Source: Candidatus Fermentibacterota bacterium (GTDB lineage Bacteria; JAFGKV01). Taken from it: a stretch of 16,683 bases of DNA. Under the pieces are notes generated by a model. That model saw nothing but the letters and a program-made list of their open reading frames with translations. It ran no database searches and was not told where the DNA came from. Below, one piece after another: positions 1 through 7,858 of this stretch. The stretch lies in contig JAUXFG010000082.1 of NCBI GenBank assembly GCA_030620115.1, positions 1 through 16,683 on the forward strand, written 5' to 3'. The stretch's first letter is position 1. Each line of letters opens with the position of its first letter. Made by a program: the position numbers and the translations under genes.

Positions 1-393
1 CCTGGGGGCTGCTTCAAGAAGCCTAAGCTCAGCCTTGGCAGTCTCCAGGCAGGCCAGGGCCGTGGCGTACTGGTAGGTTTCCATGGGGAAACAGAGAGAG
101 GCCACTGTCTGCCCCTGTGTCACTTTCATTCCTGGGATAAGACCCGGCGCCGCCTGTACCACCACGGGTTCCCCTCGCCGGCCTTCCCAACGCCGTATCG
201 AACGGATTCCCCCGCAACTTCCCGTGCGTTCCACCGCGCAATCGCCTTCCACCATCAGCGACCACTCGTTGAGCGGGTAGACCACACCGCGGACCTTTAT
301 GGCGTTCTGGTCAAACAGCATGTAGGCGATCAGTGCAATGACCGCAAGGATGGGAATGTAGGCTAGTCGCGGAATTTCACGCATCCCCCTCAT
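1..393 (-). CDS. HlyD-like membrane-fusion / periplasmic adaptor protein, N-terminal part (cut by window edge)
   Basis: This frame is open from an ATG at 393 to the window edge (131 codons), so the C-terminus is missing. Seen: a short basic N-terminus (MRGMREIPR), one hydrophobic anchor at about residues 12-26, then a soluble part. Around residues 82-96 the pattern PGLIPGMKVTQGQTVASL resembles the first half of a biotinyl-lipoyl-like domain. It is followed by an Ala/Leu/Glu-rich helix (ALACLETAKAELRLLEA) like the start of the adaptor coiled-coil hairpin. Such proteins bridge an inner-membrane transporter and an outer-membrane channel, or anchor ABC exporters; which transporter is served cannot be told because the neighbour lies outside the window. 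The start at 393 has a GGGGG stretch upstream. A second in-frame ATG at 384 is possible but its purine tract directly abuts it. The family call is inferred from pattern; the open frame is certain. Confidence 0.6.
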   Translation of the reverse strand, partial: MRGMREIPRLAYIPILAVIALIAYMLFDQNAIKVRGVVYPLNEWSLMVEGDCAVERTGSCGGIRSIRRWEGRRGEPVVVQAAPGLIPGMKVTQGQTVASLCFPMETYQYATALACLETAKAELRLLEAAPR

Positions 394-428
394 GGAGCCC
401 CCGTTTTTTCGCTTCCTGTGATGTCACG

Positions 429-514
429 ATAAGTGCAGGCAGCATTGGAGAAATCCCCCTCAATCCCCCTTTGCAAAAGGGGGAGGATGTAGGATGCCTC
501 GGATCTCTTGAGAG
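429..514. repeat. Degenerate copy A of a small inverted-repeat element
   Basis: The segment holds an AATCCCCCT-type core that folds on itself (CCCCCTTTG against AAAAGGGGG, about 464-483). It is flanked on the left by ATAAGTGCAGGCAGC and on the right by GGATGCCTCGGATCTCTTGAGAG. The same order of modules occurs at 11814-11946 and 14644-14731, where the outer arms pair better. Here the arms have drifted, so this looks like an old copy. It lies in the 370-base gap between the adaptor start (393) and the membrane-protein stop (764); apart from this and the next repeat I see no gene in that gap. Confidence 0.5.
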
Positions 515-639
515 CTGCCATTTTCGTCGACCTTTCGTATGGGCTGAATAGCACGTGGGAATATATAGGGATGTCGTGATTTCGTCCTGATATTCCGACG
601 CTTCAGGTTGTGCGAGTATTCATTGCGCGGGTACTCAGG

Positions 640-724
640 GGTTCAGCGTTCAGAGTTCAGGAAAAAGCCTGGTCCATGGCCACTAATCCCCCCGAACACT
701 GAACACCGAATACTGAACACTGAC
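640..724. repeat. Inverted clusters of a GTTCAG(N)GTTCAG-type repeat
   Basis: The left cluster (640-661) contains GTTCAGCGTTCAGAGTTCAG. The right cluster (693-723) contains the reverse form, with repeated GAACACTGAACACCGAA and TACTGAACACTGA. The two clusters are separated by about 30 bases and can pair imperfectly into a hairpin. The element begins about 40 bases after the stop of the membrane-protein gene and could stop transcription there, but no clear U-tract follows, so it is listed only as a repeat. Confidence 0.45.
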
Positions 725-763
725 TTATTTACTCAAGCAATCAGAATGTAAGGGGCTATACGC

Positions 764-2596
764 CTACTGCGGAGCCACATACGAGAACTCCAAAGGATCC
801 ATCCATCCGTCATCGCGGAGCAGCAGCCGCGCCAGTTCCAATCGTCTGAATGAGGAGTTGTCGAAATCAGCGGTGCATGGTCCCTCGGAATGCCATATCC
901 GGCGCAGGAGCTTCCTGGCACGCCCTGGGTTATTGAGTTCCGGGATGTCGCTGAGCCATCCTCTCAATGCGCGTGCTTCGGTGACACGCGGATACTGATC
1001 TGAAGACTGTATGATCTGCAGGTCATACGCCGGTTCTCTACGTGATGAACCGGCGCAGACAGACCATGCTTCTGAAGGCGTATCCACCAATACTCTTTGT
1101 CCTTTCCGAGGTGGCATGACCCGCCAATACCAGACATTCCATTCCCAGATCATCTTCCTGGTGAAGATGAGATGTTCGATGCTGGGGCAATGGAGTTTCG
1201 GGATGTTTCCTACTCGCCAGAAAGGACCGGACTGCCAGACTTTTCCCAAGACCTGTTGAGACTCGCCGCCGGCGAAACGGAGATCTTCGTGGTGCATCCA
1301 ATCACCCTTTGTTCTCCCGGCAAATGTGGACCATTCCTTGAGTCTGATGGATGTCACCAATTCCAGCGTTCGTATTCTCTGGTCGAAGAGGTTGGCGGCT
1401 TTCCTGACGGTTCGGTGCCGATAGAGCACGTCGGGTGCAATGGAGACTGCGGTGTACCACAGGAGGATTGGTATGACTACAAAGCGCGTCTTTCGTCCTA
1501 ACGAGGGAATGGCCGGAGCCAGTGCCAGAGAAAGGCCGATGAGAGGCTCGAATGCGTATCTGCTGGTGAAGTGCCCGTAGAGGCACATCGAGACCACCGG
1601 GATTACTGCCCATACCGCCCCTGGCACCGCCCATTTGGTCTTGGAAGCGGCGCAGCAGAGGAGCGCAAGTGGGAGAAGAAGTTGGAGGTGCGGCGAGAAA
1701 AACACCGCCACAAGACCTGCCAAAAGAAACACTGACAATATTGGTCTGAGCCAGAAAAAAGAGATAAAGAGGAGCAGCAGGCCGGTATTCCTTATCACCG
1801 AGGCGCTCTGGGCCGCCGCAACAAGAGCAGCCCCCCTGAGAAAAAGAGCGGAATCTGCAGTAAGAGTCCCGAGCGCTGATCTATTCTCGCCGGGGAGGAG
1901 AAACCATGCAATTACCGCGAGAAATGGGAGTATGGTGGCAAGAATCCTCCTGCCAGAGAAGAAGAGGTACAGAGCGATCGCGGTGGGTACCAAGAGAAAG
2001 GCAACCTCCCTGGACATCAGGGCAAGGGTGAGTAGCAGGACGCCTCCGAGTGAGGGGAGCACCCCCTTGTATGACAACAGGATATAGGTGCCAAGAAGGA
2101 GAAGCGGGTAGCTCACAAGATATGTGGCACACGCCATCCATGAGAGCAACCCCTGGGTAGCCGGCGCAACGGCCACCAGTCCCGCGAAGAGAGAGGCGAT
2201 GAGTGGACTAGAGATTTTCCGGAGGAGGAGGAGGAGACTCGCAACGGTGAGGACGTAGAGAGCTCTCCAGGTCCAGGCCAAGCATTGGTCACCTCCCAAA
2301 AGGTAGGCTGCAGCCCAAGTCCAGAGGAGAAGCGGCCTTTTTCTAGGGACATGGGCGGGGAGCGGACCCTCTACCGAACATGCCCCGGCAAAGGCCTTGA
2401 CGCCTGCCAATATCCCCCCTTGTGCGGAAGCATCCTTTGCCTGTGCTGTTGCCTGCCTGGCGATATTGTAGTAGGAATGATCATCCGAAACAACACGAAA
2501 GGGATGGGCCTGGCGATGCAGGACCATGGCTGCAAGAAGGAAAGGCCAGATCAACCACAAGGCGCGTGCAATGTATCGGGTTGCGGGTGCCGTCAA
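764..2596 (-). CDS. Polytopic membrane protein, GT-C glycosyltransferase-like, function unassigned
   Basis: About ten hydrophobic segments fill the first two thirds, followed by a C-terminal soluble part of roughly 200 residues. Just after the first membrane segment comes SDDHSYYN (Asp38-Asp39 with the start chosen here). An acidic pair followed by aromatic residues in the first external loop is typical of GT-C lipid-linked-sugar glycosyltransferases (ArnT/PMT type), so a transferase acting at the outer face of the inner membrane is my best guess, not a firm call. Start: the frame is open from a GTG at 2683, but that would overlap apbE by 62 bases and has no SD. A TTG at 2596, 25 bases after the apbE stop with GGTGG upstream, gives a natural short N-terminus before the first membrane helix. 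The gene follows apbE co-directionally but has no obvious functional tie to Rnf. Confidence 0.6.
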   Translation of the reverse strand: MTAPATRYIARALWLIWPFLLAAMVLHRQAHPFRVVSDDHSYYNIARQATAQAKDASAQGGILAGVKAFAGACSVEGPLPAHVPRKRPLLLWTWAAAYLLGGDQCLAWTWRALYVLTVASLLLLLRKISSPLIASLFAGLVAVAPATQGLLSWMACATYLVSYPLLLLGTYILLSYKGVLPSLGGVLLLTLALMSREVAFLLVPTAIALYLFFSGRRILATILPFLAVIAWFLLPGENRSALGTLTADSALFLRGAALVAAAQSASVIRNTGLLLLFISFFWLRPILSVFLLAGLVAVFFSPHLQLLLPLALLCCAASKTKWAVPGAVWAVIPVVSMCLYGHFTSRYAFEPLIGLSLALAPAIPSLGRKTRFVVIPILLWYTAVSIAPDVLYRHRTVRKAANLFDQRIRTLELVTSIRLKEWSTFAGRTKGDWMHHEDLRFAGGESQQVLGKVWQSGPFWRVGNIPKLHCPSIEHLIFTRKMIWEWNVWYWRVMPPRKGQRVLVDTPSEAWSVCAGSSRREPAYDLQIIQSSDQYPRVTEARALRGWLSDIPELNNPGRARKLLRRIWHSEGPCTADFDNSSFRRLELARLLLRDDGWMDPLEFSYVAPQ

Positions 2597-2621
2597 GAAG
2601 GAACCACCGTCTGCGTTATCC

Positions 2622-3731
2622 TCACTCAGAGGAGGGACGGCTGGAGGACGGAAGATCCCACCGTATCCTGTCGACCATACCACTGGAAGTGAGAACGCAG
2701 GCCTGCGTCAACGGATTCCCAGGACCTGGATCTAGGATCATGATTGCCTCCACATCGGGAAGTTCTTCGACCAATGCCATACCTCTCCGGGGACCTAGTA
2801 CGAAGACGCCTGTGGAAAGGGCATCCGCGCCAAGGGCGTCGGGTGTGATGATGGTGACGGAGAGGACGCTATCGGCGGGCATCCCGGTTCTGGGATTCAA
2901 GAGATGCCCATATCGCTTGCCATCCCTCACGAAGTATTGCTCATATTGACCCGATGTGGCGATTGCCACATCTCTCAGCTCGAGGGTACATGCCGTGGAG
3001 TTCCTCTCCACCGGATTTCTGAGACCGATTCTCCAGTATCCCGCAGGCGAGGGCCCGGGCCCGATCAGAGCCAAATTGCCACCGAGATCAATCATCCCAC
3101 GCGATACTCCCGCGTCTTGGACAGCCTTCCTGGCGAGATCAACGGCATAGCCTTTGGCGATGCCGCCTGAGTCCAGGAACATGCCTTTAGGCAAGTAGAC
3201 TCTCCTGCGCAAGGGATCAAGGTACACCTGGTCGAGTCCCACAAGCGACAATGTGGAGTCGATCTCCGCCTGTTTGGGGAGATATCCCCCACCTCTCAGT
3301 TTCCATAACCTCATGAGCGGCCCTACAGAGATGTCAAATGCGCTCCCGGTGAGTTTGGAGAACTGTTCCGAGTTCCTCAGGAGATCATGGGTAATAGGGG
3401 AGACACGGATGGTATCGACACCAGCGGCGAGATTGATGCGAGAGAAATCCGACGTGAGCCGGAAGATGGACATGAGGCTGTCGACAACCTGGATCTCATG
3501 AAACGCCTTGTCAGCTGCCATCTGGGCATCTTGGCCTTCGATCCCCCGCACGGTTATCCGCAGGTACGTCCCCATGATTGAGTACTGGAATATATGCTCG
3601 TTCTGCTTGGAACAGGAGGACAGGAGTAGGAGAGAGAAAACGGCACAGAGCATGACACGCCAGGCCCCATGCTGTGTGCGCATGGATTGCTTGTACGGCT
3701 GGCCTTGGAGGCGAGGCGTCTCCGAGATCAT
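2622..3731 (-). CDS. apbE: ApbE FAD:protein FMN transferase, lipoprotein
   Basis: ApbE uses FAD to attach FMN covalently to Thr residues in RnfG/RnfD (and NqrB/NqrC) proteins. This matches the operon, where both substrates are encoded upstream. Seen in the 369-residue product: a basic N-region, a hydrophobic stretch and lipobox LSSC with Cys40; SIMGTYLRITVRG near 51; FDISVGPLM near 132; DSGGIAKGYAVDLA near 187; DLGGNL near 215; ATSGQYEQYF near 258; YGHLLNPRTG near 274; and GADALSTGVFVLG near 301, where Asp303 and Thr307 are in the usual metal-binding positions. All family motifs are present and length is normal. The ATG overlaps the rseC stop as ATGA (3731-3728), arguing for translational coupling and this start; Met17 is an alternative that would give a more ordinary lipoprotein signal length. 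Confidence 0.95.
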   Translation of the reverse strand: MISETPRLQGQPYKQSMRTQHGAWRVMLCAVFSLLLLSSCSKQNEHIFQYSIMGTYLRITVRGIEGQDAQMAADKAFHEIQVVDSLMSIFRLTSDFSRINLAAGVDTIRVSPITHDLLRNSEQFSKLTGSAFDISVGPLMRLWKLRGGGYLPKQAEIDSTLSLVGLDQVYLDPLRRRVYLPKGMFLDSGGIAKGYAVDLARKAVQDAGVSRGMIDLGGNLALIGPGPSPAGYWRIGLRNPVERNSTACTLELRDVAIATSGQYEQYFVRDGKRYGHLLNPRTGMPADSVLSVTIITPDALGADALSTGVFVLGPRRGMALVEELPDVEAIMILDPGPGNPLTQACVLTSSGMVDRIRWDLPSSSRPSSE

Positions 3732-4213
3732 TGGTGAAGGCTCGGCAAATCTTGAGTGTTCATGGTTGGCAATTGGCTCGATATAGGCTCGTCGTGCAGG
3801 ACGGCTTTCACATACGCAACAAAGCGTTTTTTCTCGGGGATGCGGTTCGCGAAGAAGCGTACAACAGGAAAAGCCAAAAGTAGACCAATACCGGCTCCCA
3901 CAGCCGAGCCGGTCTCACCCCGCACGAGTTGGCCTACGATGGCCCCGAGAAGCAATGCCGCCAAGGGGAGGCCATAGAGGACAAAGCTGGCCGTCAACAG
4001 CCCCTCGGAACTGATGTCTATCTCCACACGTGTACCGGGTTGTACACCGATTCTGTCAATGACCCAGAGCTCTTTGCCTGCGTGGCGTCCGATGCCGCAG
4101 CCTTTCTCATGGCCACACTGCTGACATGAGGCTTGCTCTGCGATTCTGACCAAAGCCTTGCCCGGCACGACATGCCTGACTATGCCCACGTGCGCCTGTT
4201 CACGGGGTTCCAA
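3728..4213 (-). CDS. rseC: RseC/MucC-family protein associated with Rnf
   Basis: The 161-residue protein has an N-terminal soluble part with the cysteine pattern SCQQCGHEKGCG (Cys30, Cys33, Cys39). Two adjacent membrane segments follow at about 74-96 and 102-121, then a short tail. This is the RseC (SoxR-reducing system) layout. RseC-type proteins are linked to Rnf/Rsx complexes, probably in redox sensing or assembly; the exact role in Rnf operons is not settled. The start is a TTG at 4213, chosen because GAGGAGG lies four bases upstream; the ATG at 4229 is in another frame. The gene sits 51 bases after rnfB and overlaps apbE by four bases, so it is cotranscribed with both. Confidence 0.88.
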   Translation of the reverse strand: MEPREQAHVGIVRHVVPGKALVRIAEQASCQQCGHEKGCGIGRHAGKELWVIDRIGVQPGTRVEIDISSEGLLTASFVLYGLPLAALLLGAIVGQLVRGETGSAVGAGIGLLLAFPVVRFFANRIPEKKRFVAYVKAVLHDEPISSQLPTMNTQDLPSLHQ

Positions 4214-4264
4214 GATGCCTCCTCAATGTCCATTCGAGATCAGTGGCGTGTCTCCCCGGAGCTT

Positions 4265-5086
4265 TCAGCCGATCTTTTCCGTCAGATCGGCGATGATGAT
4301 TGCTTTGGTGGGGCACTTGTCCACTATCTCCTCATGAATGCCGGTCATCTTTGCATAGTTGACTACTGCGAGATTCTGTTGGAGAGTCACCGCCTCGTCA
4401 GGGTCTCGACGAACGCATTGGCTGCAGCCAATGCAGGCCACTTTGCAGACTTTTCGGGCCACTGCCGCAGGATCTCTGTTGTTGCACAGCACCAGAACCC
4501 GGGCCTTCTCAACAGGATGGAGCTTCAAGAGAGAACGCGGGCATGCGGTGACACACGCCCCACAGGCAGTACACTTTTGGGGATCCACTACGGGCAAGCC
4601 CCGCGAGCCTATATGGATGGCGTCAAAGGCGCATACTTCCACGCAGTCGTTAAGCCCCAGACAGCCGAAAGTGCAGCTTTTGAAGCCTCCTTGCACCAGC
4701 GTAGCGGCGGCACAAGTATTGGGACCGAAGTACTCCGCACGTTTCGGCGATTCCTCCATGCCCCCTTGGCAGTGCAATACTGCTACTTTGCGCACGAATT
4801 CAGCGGCCTCCAATCCCAGAAGCGATGCCAGCCCTTTGATCACCTCCGCTCCGCCTGGGCTGCATTTGTCCAGAGGAGCATCCCCTGCCACCACCGCATC
4901 GGCATAACCTCTGCACCCGGGAAAACCACAGCCGCCGCAGTTCAGCCCAGGGAGCAGATCCATGGCCTGCGCGACCTTGGGATCTTCCTCCACTGCCAAT
5001 TTCTTGTCCGCCAGGGCAAGCCCCAATGCGAAGAGGAACCCCATGCCACCCATGCTGGCCAGCGCGATTACGAGATACGTACCCAC
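4265..5086 (-). CDS. rnfB: Rnf complex subunit RnfB, multi-cluster ferredoxin-like protein
   Basis: RnfB accepts electrons from or donates them to soluble ferredoxin at the cytoplasmic face. In 273 residues I see an N-terminal membrane anchor (about 3-26); the cluster motif NCGGCGFPGC with Cys50, 53, 58 and 75; and a ferredoxin pair with Cys138, 142, 148, 152 and Cys172, 175, 178, 182. A further C-terminal module has Cys214, 218, 221 and 224, then KCP with Cys258. That last module is unusual: in a standard CxxCxxCxxxCP pair, Asp228 replaces the fourth Cys of the first motif, and the second motif reads MTGIHEEIVDKCP with its first three Cys gone. One cluster's ligands (218, 221, 224, 258) survive, the other's do not. 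The short RnfB of E. coli lacks this module altogether. Start is GTG at 5086 with AGGAGG upstream; that SD overlaps the rnfA stop region. Confidence 0.96.
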   Translation of the reverse strand: MGTYLVIALASMGGMGFLFALGLALADKKLAVEEDPKVAQAMDLLPGLNCGGCGFPGCRGYADAVVAGDAPLDKCSPGGAEVIKGLASLLGLEAAEFVRKVAVLHCQGGMEESPKRAEYFGPNTCAAATLVQGGFKSCTFGCLGLNDCVEVCAFDAIHIGSRGLPVVDPQKCTACGACVTACPRSLLKLHPVEKARVLVLCNNRDPAAVARKVCKVACIGCSQCVRRDPDEAVTLQQNLAVVNYAKMTGIHEEIVDKCPTKAIIIADLTEKIG

Positions 5087-5097
5087 AACTATCCTCC

Positions 5098-5679
5098 TCA
5101 GCTCTTTATCAGCCCTTGGAATCCCATAAAGGAGAGGGCAAGCAGACCTGCGGTAATGAGAGTAATACCAGCACCCTTCAGACTCGGGGGAATGTCCGCC
5201 AGTTGCATATGTTCGCGTATGCCCGCCATGATGGTGATCGCAAGCATGAATCCTACACCGGCGCCAATACCATAGACAACTGTTTGCAGAAAGCCGTAGT
5301 CTCGGAGCGCAGCGAAGAGGGCCATACCAAGAATGGCGCAGTTGGTGGTGATGAGAGGAAGGAATATCCCCAGCGCCTTGTACAGGGGAGGGCTCACCTT
5401 CTTCACGAACATCTCCACCAGTTGGACAAGACTCGCAATGACCAGAATGAAGGCAACGTATTGGAGAAACGGGACATTAAACTTCAACAGGATCTTGTGA
5501 TTGATGAGCCACGTGACTGCTGATGCCAAGGTCATGACGAATGTGGTCGCGAGTCCAAGGCCCACAGCAGAGGATATCCTATCGCTCACACCAAGGAATG
5601 GGCAGATGCCCAAGAAGTAGGACAGGACGAAGTTATTGACTATTACTGCTGAGATGAGAAGGACTATGTATTCCATCAT
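5098..5679 (-). CDS. rnfA: Rnf complex membrane subunit RnfA
   Basis: A 193-residue, six-helix inner-membrane subunit. Characteristic stretches are VNNFVLSYFLGICPFLGVS (Cys26) near the N-terminus and ITTNCAILG (Cys114) in the middle. In Rnf/NQR structures these cysteines of RnfA and the matching ones of RnfE hold a [2Fe-2S] cluster in the membrane between the two subunits. Length and motifs are normal. The start ATG at 5679 overlaps the rnfE stop as ATGA. A second ATG follows directly (5676) and has better distance from the GGGAGG; the first gives the usual MxxY N-terminus seen in E. coli RsxA. The frame is certain, the exact start is one codon uncertain. Confidence 0.97.
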   Translation of the reverse strand: MMEYIVLLISAVIVNNFVLSYFLGICPFLGVSDRISSAVGLGLATTFVMTLASAVTWLINHKILLKFNVPFLQYVAFILVIASLVQLVEMFVKKVSPPLYKALGIFLPLITTNCAILGMALFAALRDYGFLQTVVYGIGAGVGFMLAITIMAGIREHMQLADIPPSLKGAGITLITAGLLALSFMGFQGLIKS

Positions 5680-6314
5680 CTACCTCCCTTACCCGCTTCT
5701 GTGCTGCGTTGGCGTTTGGAGGCCACGAAGTTTCCTATGCCGATCATGACGCCCAGTGCCAGGAAGGCTCCCGGAGGCAAGAGCATGATAGTCCACCGTT
5801 CGAATATTCCAGGCATAAGGACTTTTCCGAAGATGCTGCCTACGCCGAGAAGCTCCCTGAAGGAGCCCAGGACAATGAGCGCCACGGTGAAGCCCACGCC
5901 CATTCCCAGCGCGTCGAGGATCGAGCGCCCGACAGGGTTGCGGGATGTGAAGGCCTCTTGTCTTCCCAGGATTACGCAGTTGACCACAATGAGCGGAATG
6001 TAAGGGCCCAGGGATGCGGAGATCGCAGGAAACTGGGCTCGGAGGAAGTAATCAACCACGGTTACAAAACCGGCGATAACCACGATGTACGAGGGGATCC
6101 TGACCTGAGGGGGAACGATCTTTCGTATCAAGCCGACTATGGTGGATGATGAAATCAGCACGAAGCTCGTGGCTGCCCCCATGGCGAATCCGTTGACCGC
6201 CGAGTTGGTGACCGCCAGTGTCGGGCACATGCCGAGAAGCTGCTTGAGAACGGGGTTCTGGTCCCAGAGCCCTTTCATGAACTCCTTGCTCAGAGGTGTG
6301 GTATTCTTGGCCAT
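5676..6314 (-). CDS. rnfE: Rnf complex membrane subunit RnfE
   Basis: A 212-residue polytopic subunit paralogous to RnfA. Seen: KGLWDQNPVLKQLLGMCPTL (Cys30), VNCVILGRQEAF (Cys113) and LGSFRELLG, all family hallmarks. The two cysteines pair with those of RnfA to ligate the membrane [2Fe-2S] cluster through which electrons cross the membrane. The start ATG at 6314 has GGAGGTGA six bases upstream. An in-frame extension to 6347 would overlap rnfG and lacks an SD. The gene begins just after the rnfG stop (6316) and ends inside the rnfA start, so it is translationally coupled on both sides. Confidence 0.97.
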   Translation of the reverse strand: MAKNTTPLSKEFMKGLWDQNPVLKQLLGMCPTLAVTNSAVNGFAMGAATSFVLISSSTIVGLIRKIVPPQVRIPSYIVVIAGFVTVVDYFLRAQFPAISASLGPYIPLIVVNCVILGRQEAFTSRNPVGRSILDALGMGVGFTVALIVLGSFRELLGVGSIFGKVLMPGIFERWTIMLLPPGAFLALGVMIGIGNFVASKRQRSTEAGKGGR

Positions 6315-6315
6315 G

Positions 6316-6873
6316 CTACTCACCTCCCGCCTGGCTGACCCCGGCAAGAGCGGAGTTCAGGATGTTCTTGACTGCATCTGATGAAATCGTCGCGCCTGTG
6401 ATTGCCCGGATTTCGCCCTTCTCCTTTGTTGCCGGTATTCTTTTTACCACGGCGATCCTATTGGTGAGCACGAGCCCTTGGAACTGATCCTGGAACGCAT
6501 CTTCAACTATCTTGGCGCCCAGTCCGGGAGTCTCGACCTGGTTCAGCACTTTCAGACCAAGCATGTTATTGAAATCCGTGGTGAATCCTCCTATGAGGGA
6601 GATGATACCTTGAAATCCTGTCCCTTGGGCTTTCATGGCAATGCCCACAGGCTGATCCTGCTCGTCGAAACCTCGAAAAAGCGTCCTCTCTTCAGACGTC
6701 TCCTCTTCGAAGCGTGTGGCTCCTGGGAGGACCTCGTAAACCGCTTGTTCCAACTGCTTACGTTCGTTCTCCAGAATCTTCGGCCATGTGGCCGCGTACA
6801 CGAGGGCGAGAAGGGAACCGACGATTCCGGAGATAAGCGTCAGGACCACGATCATCTTGACTGCCCGGTTCAT
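6316..6873 (-). CDS. rnfG: Rnf complex subunit RnfG, covalent-FMN protein
   Basis: A 185-residue periplasm-facing subunit with one N-terminal membrane helix (about 7-28) and a soluble FMN-binding domain. Seen: ETPGLGAKI near 114-122 and the flavinylation motif ITGATISS near 158-165, in which Thr162 should carry FMN by a phosphoester bond made by ApbE. The apbE gene lies at the end of this operon. The start ATG at 6873 forms an ATGA overlap with the rnfD stop (6870) and has GGAGGTGG upstream. A longer in-frame reading to 6993 would run well into rnfD and adds residues unlike any RnfG. Confidence 0.96.
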   Translation of the reverse strand: MNRAVKMIVVLTLISGIVGSLLALVYAATWPKILENERKQLEQAVYEVLPGATRFEEETSEERTLFRGFDEQDQPVGIAMKAQGTGFQGIISLIGGFTTDFNNMLGLKVLNQVETPGLGAKIVEDAFQDQFQGLVLTNRIAVVKRIPATKEKGEIRAITGATISSDAVKNILNSALAGVSQAGGE

Positions 6874-7850
6874 GACGTTCCACCTCCTCCGCTGTAGCCG
6901 TAGATTCGCGGCGCAGTCCAGCGGTTCAAAAGGGGTGTCAGGGCGTTCATGAAGAGTATTGAATACATGACACCTTCTGGATAGCCACCCCAAAGCCTGA
7001 TCAACACAACAATGAGGCCGGCGCCGATACCGAATATGATCTGCCCCTTGATGGAGCTTGGTGTGGTGACCATGTCCGTGGCCATGAAGAACGCGCCCAG
7101 GAGCAGCCCGCCCGAAAGCAGATGGAACAGCGGTGGGGCGTGTGCGGTGGGATTAAAAAGATGCAGAATGCCTGCCAGCACCGCTACCGTTCCCATGTAA
7201 CTCACGGGAATGTGCCAGGTAATGATCTTTCTATAGAATAAATATGCCGCACCGATGATGAGTGCGAGAGCGGATGTCTCGCCCAGAGATCCGCCGACAT
7301 TGCCCCAGAAAAGACTGGCCGCGCCGGTCATCTGGCTCTCGAATTTGAACATGCCCAATGGTGTGGCGCCTGTAGTGGCATCCATTCCGGGAAAACCTGA
7401 GGGCTTCACCCATGTGGTCAGTGCCACAGGGTAACAGGCCATAAGAAAGGCGCGCCCCGCGAGGGCTGGATTGAAGATGTTCGATCCCAATCCCCCATAC
7501 ACCATTTTCCCCACGGCAATGGCGATTACTGATCCCACCACCATGATTTGGATCGAGAGTTTCGGGGGAAGAATGAGGGCCAACAAGAGACCCGTGACAA
7601 GGGCGCTTCCGTCGCTGATGGACACCGGCTTTTTTCGTGCCTTGCAGAAGACCCACTCCGTGCCCATGGAGGCTGCAATGCACACGAGTATGGCAATAAG
7701 GGCCGGCAGTCCGAAGAAATAGACGGAGGCGGCAGCCGCAGGGAGCAATGCCAGGGCAACGCCAAACATGATCTTGGGCACGGAATCCTTGTCTCGCAGA
7801 TGTGGCGAAGAGGCAAGCTCCAACCTGAGTTCTTCTTGGTGCTGAGCCAT
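6870..7850 (-). CDS. rnfD: Rnf complex membrane subunit RnfD, covalent-FMN protein
   Basis: A 326-residue polytopic inner-membrane subunit, NqrB-like, thought to lie on the ion-translocation path. Seen: SDGSALVTGLLLALILPP (79-96), GGLGSNIFNPALAGRAF (119-135), the flavinylation site DATTGATPLG with Thr163 as the predicted FMN carrier, ATDMVTTP (257-264) and GGYPEGVMYSILFMN (288-302). All are family hallmarks and length is normal. The start ATG at 7850 has GGAGGA upstream, eight bases after the rnfC stop. The in-frame extension to 8063 lies inside rnfC and is not believable. Whether the pump uses Na+ or H+ cannot be read from the sequence. Confidence 0.97.
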   Translation of the reverse strand: MAQHQEELRLELASSPHLRDKDSVPKIMFGVALALLPAAAASVYFFGLPALIAILVCIAASMGTEWVFCKARKKPVSISDGSALVTGLLLALILPPKLSIQIMVVGSVIAIAVGKMVYGGLGSNIFNPALAGRAFLMACYPVALTTWVKPSGFPGMDATTGATPLGMFKFESQMTGAASLFWGNVGGSLGETSALALIIGAAYLFYRKIITWHIPVSYMGTVAVLAGILHLFNPTAHAPPLFHLLSGGLLLGAFFMATDMVTTPSSIKGQIIFGIGAGLIVVLIRLWGGYPEGVMYSILFMNALTPLLNRWTAPRIYGYSGGGGTS

Positions 7851-7858
7851 GTCTCCTC

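Noticed and set aside
4133-5275. Plus-strand open frame of 380 codons across rnfB
   Set aside because: It is antisense to rnfB, whose motifs are unmistakable, and its translation shows no domain.
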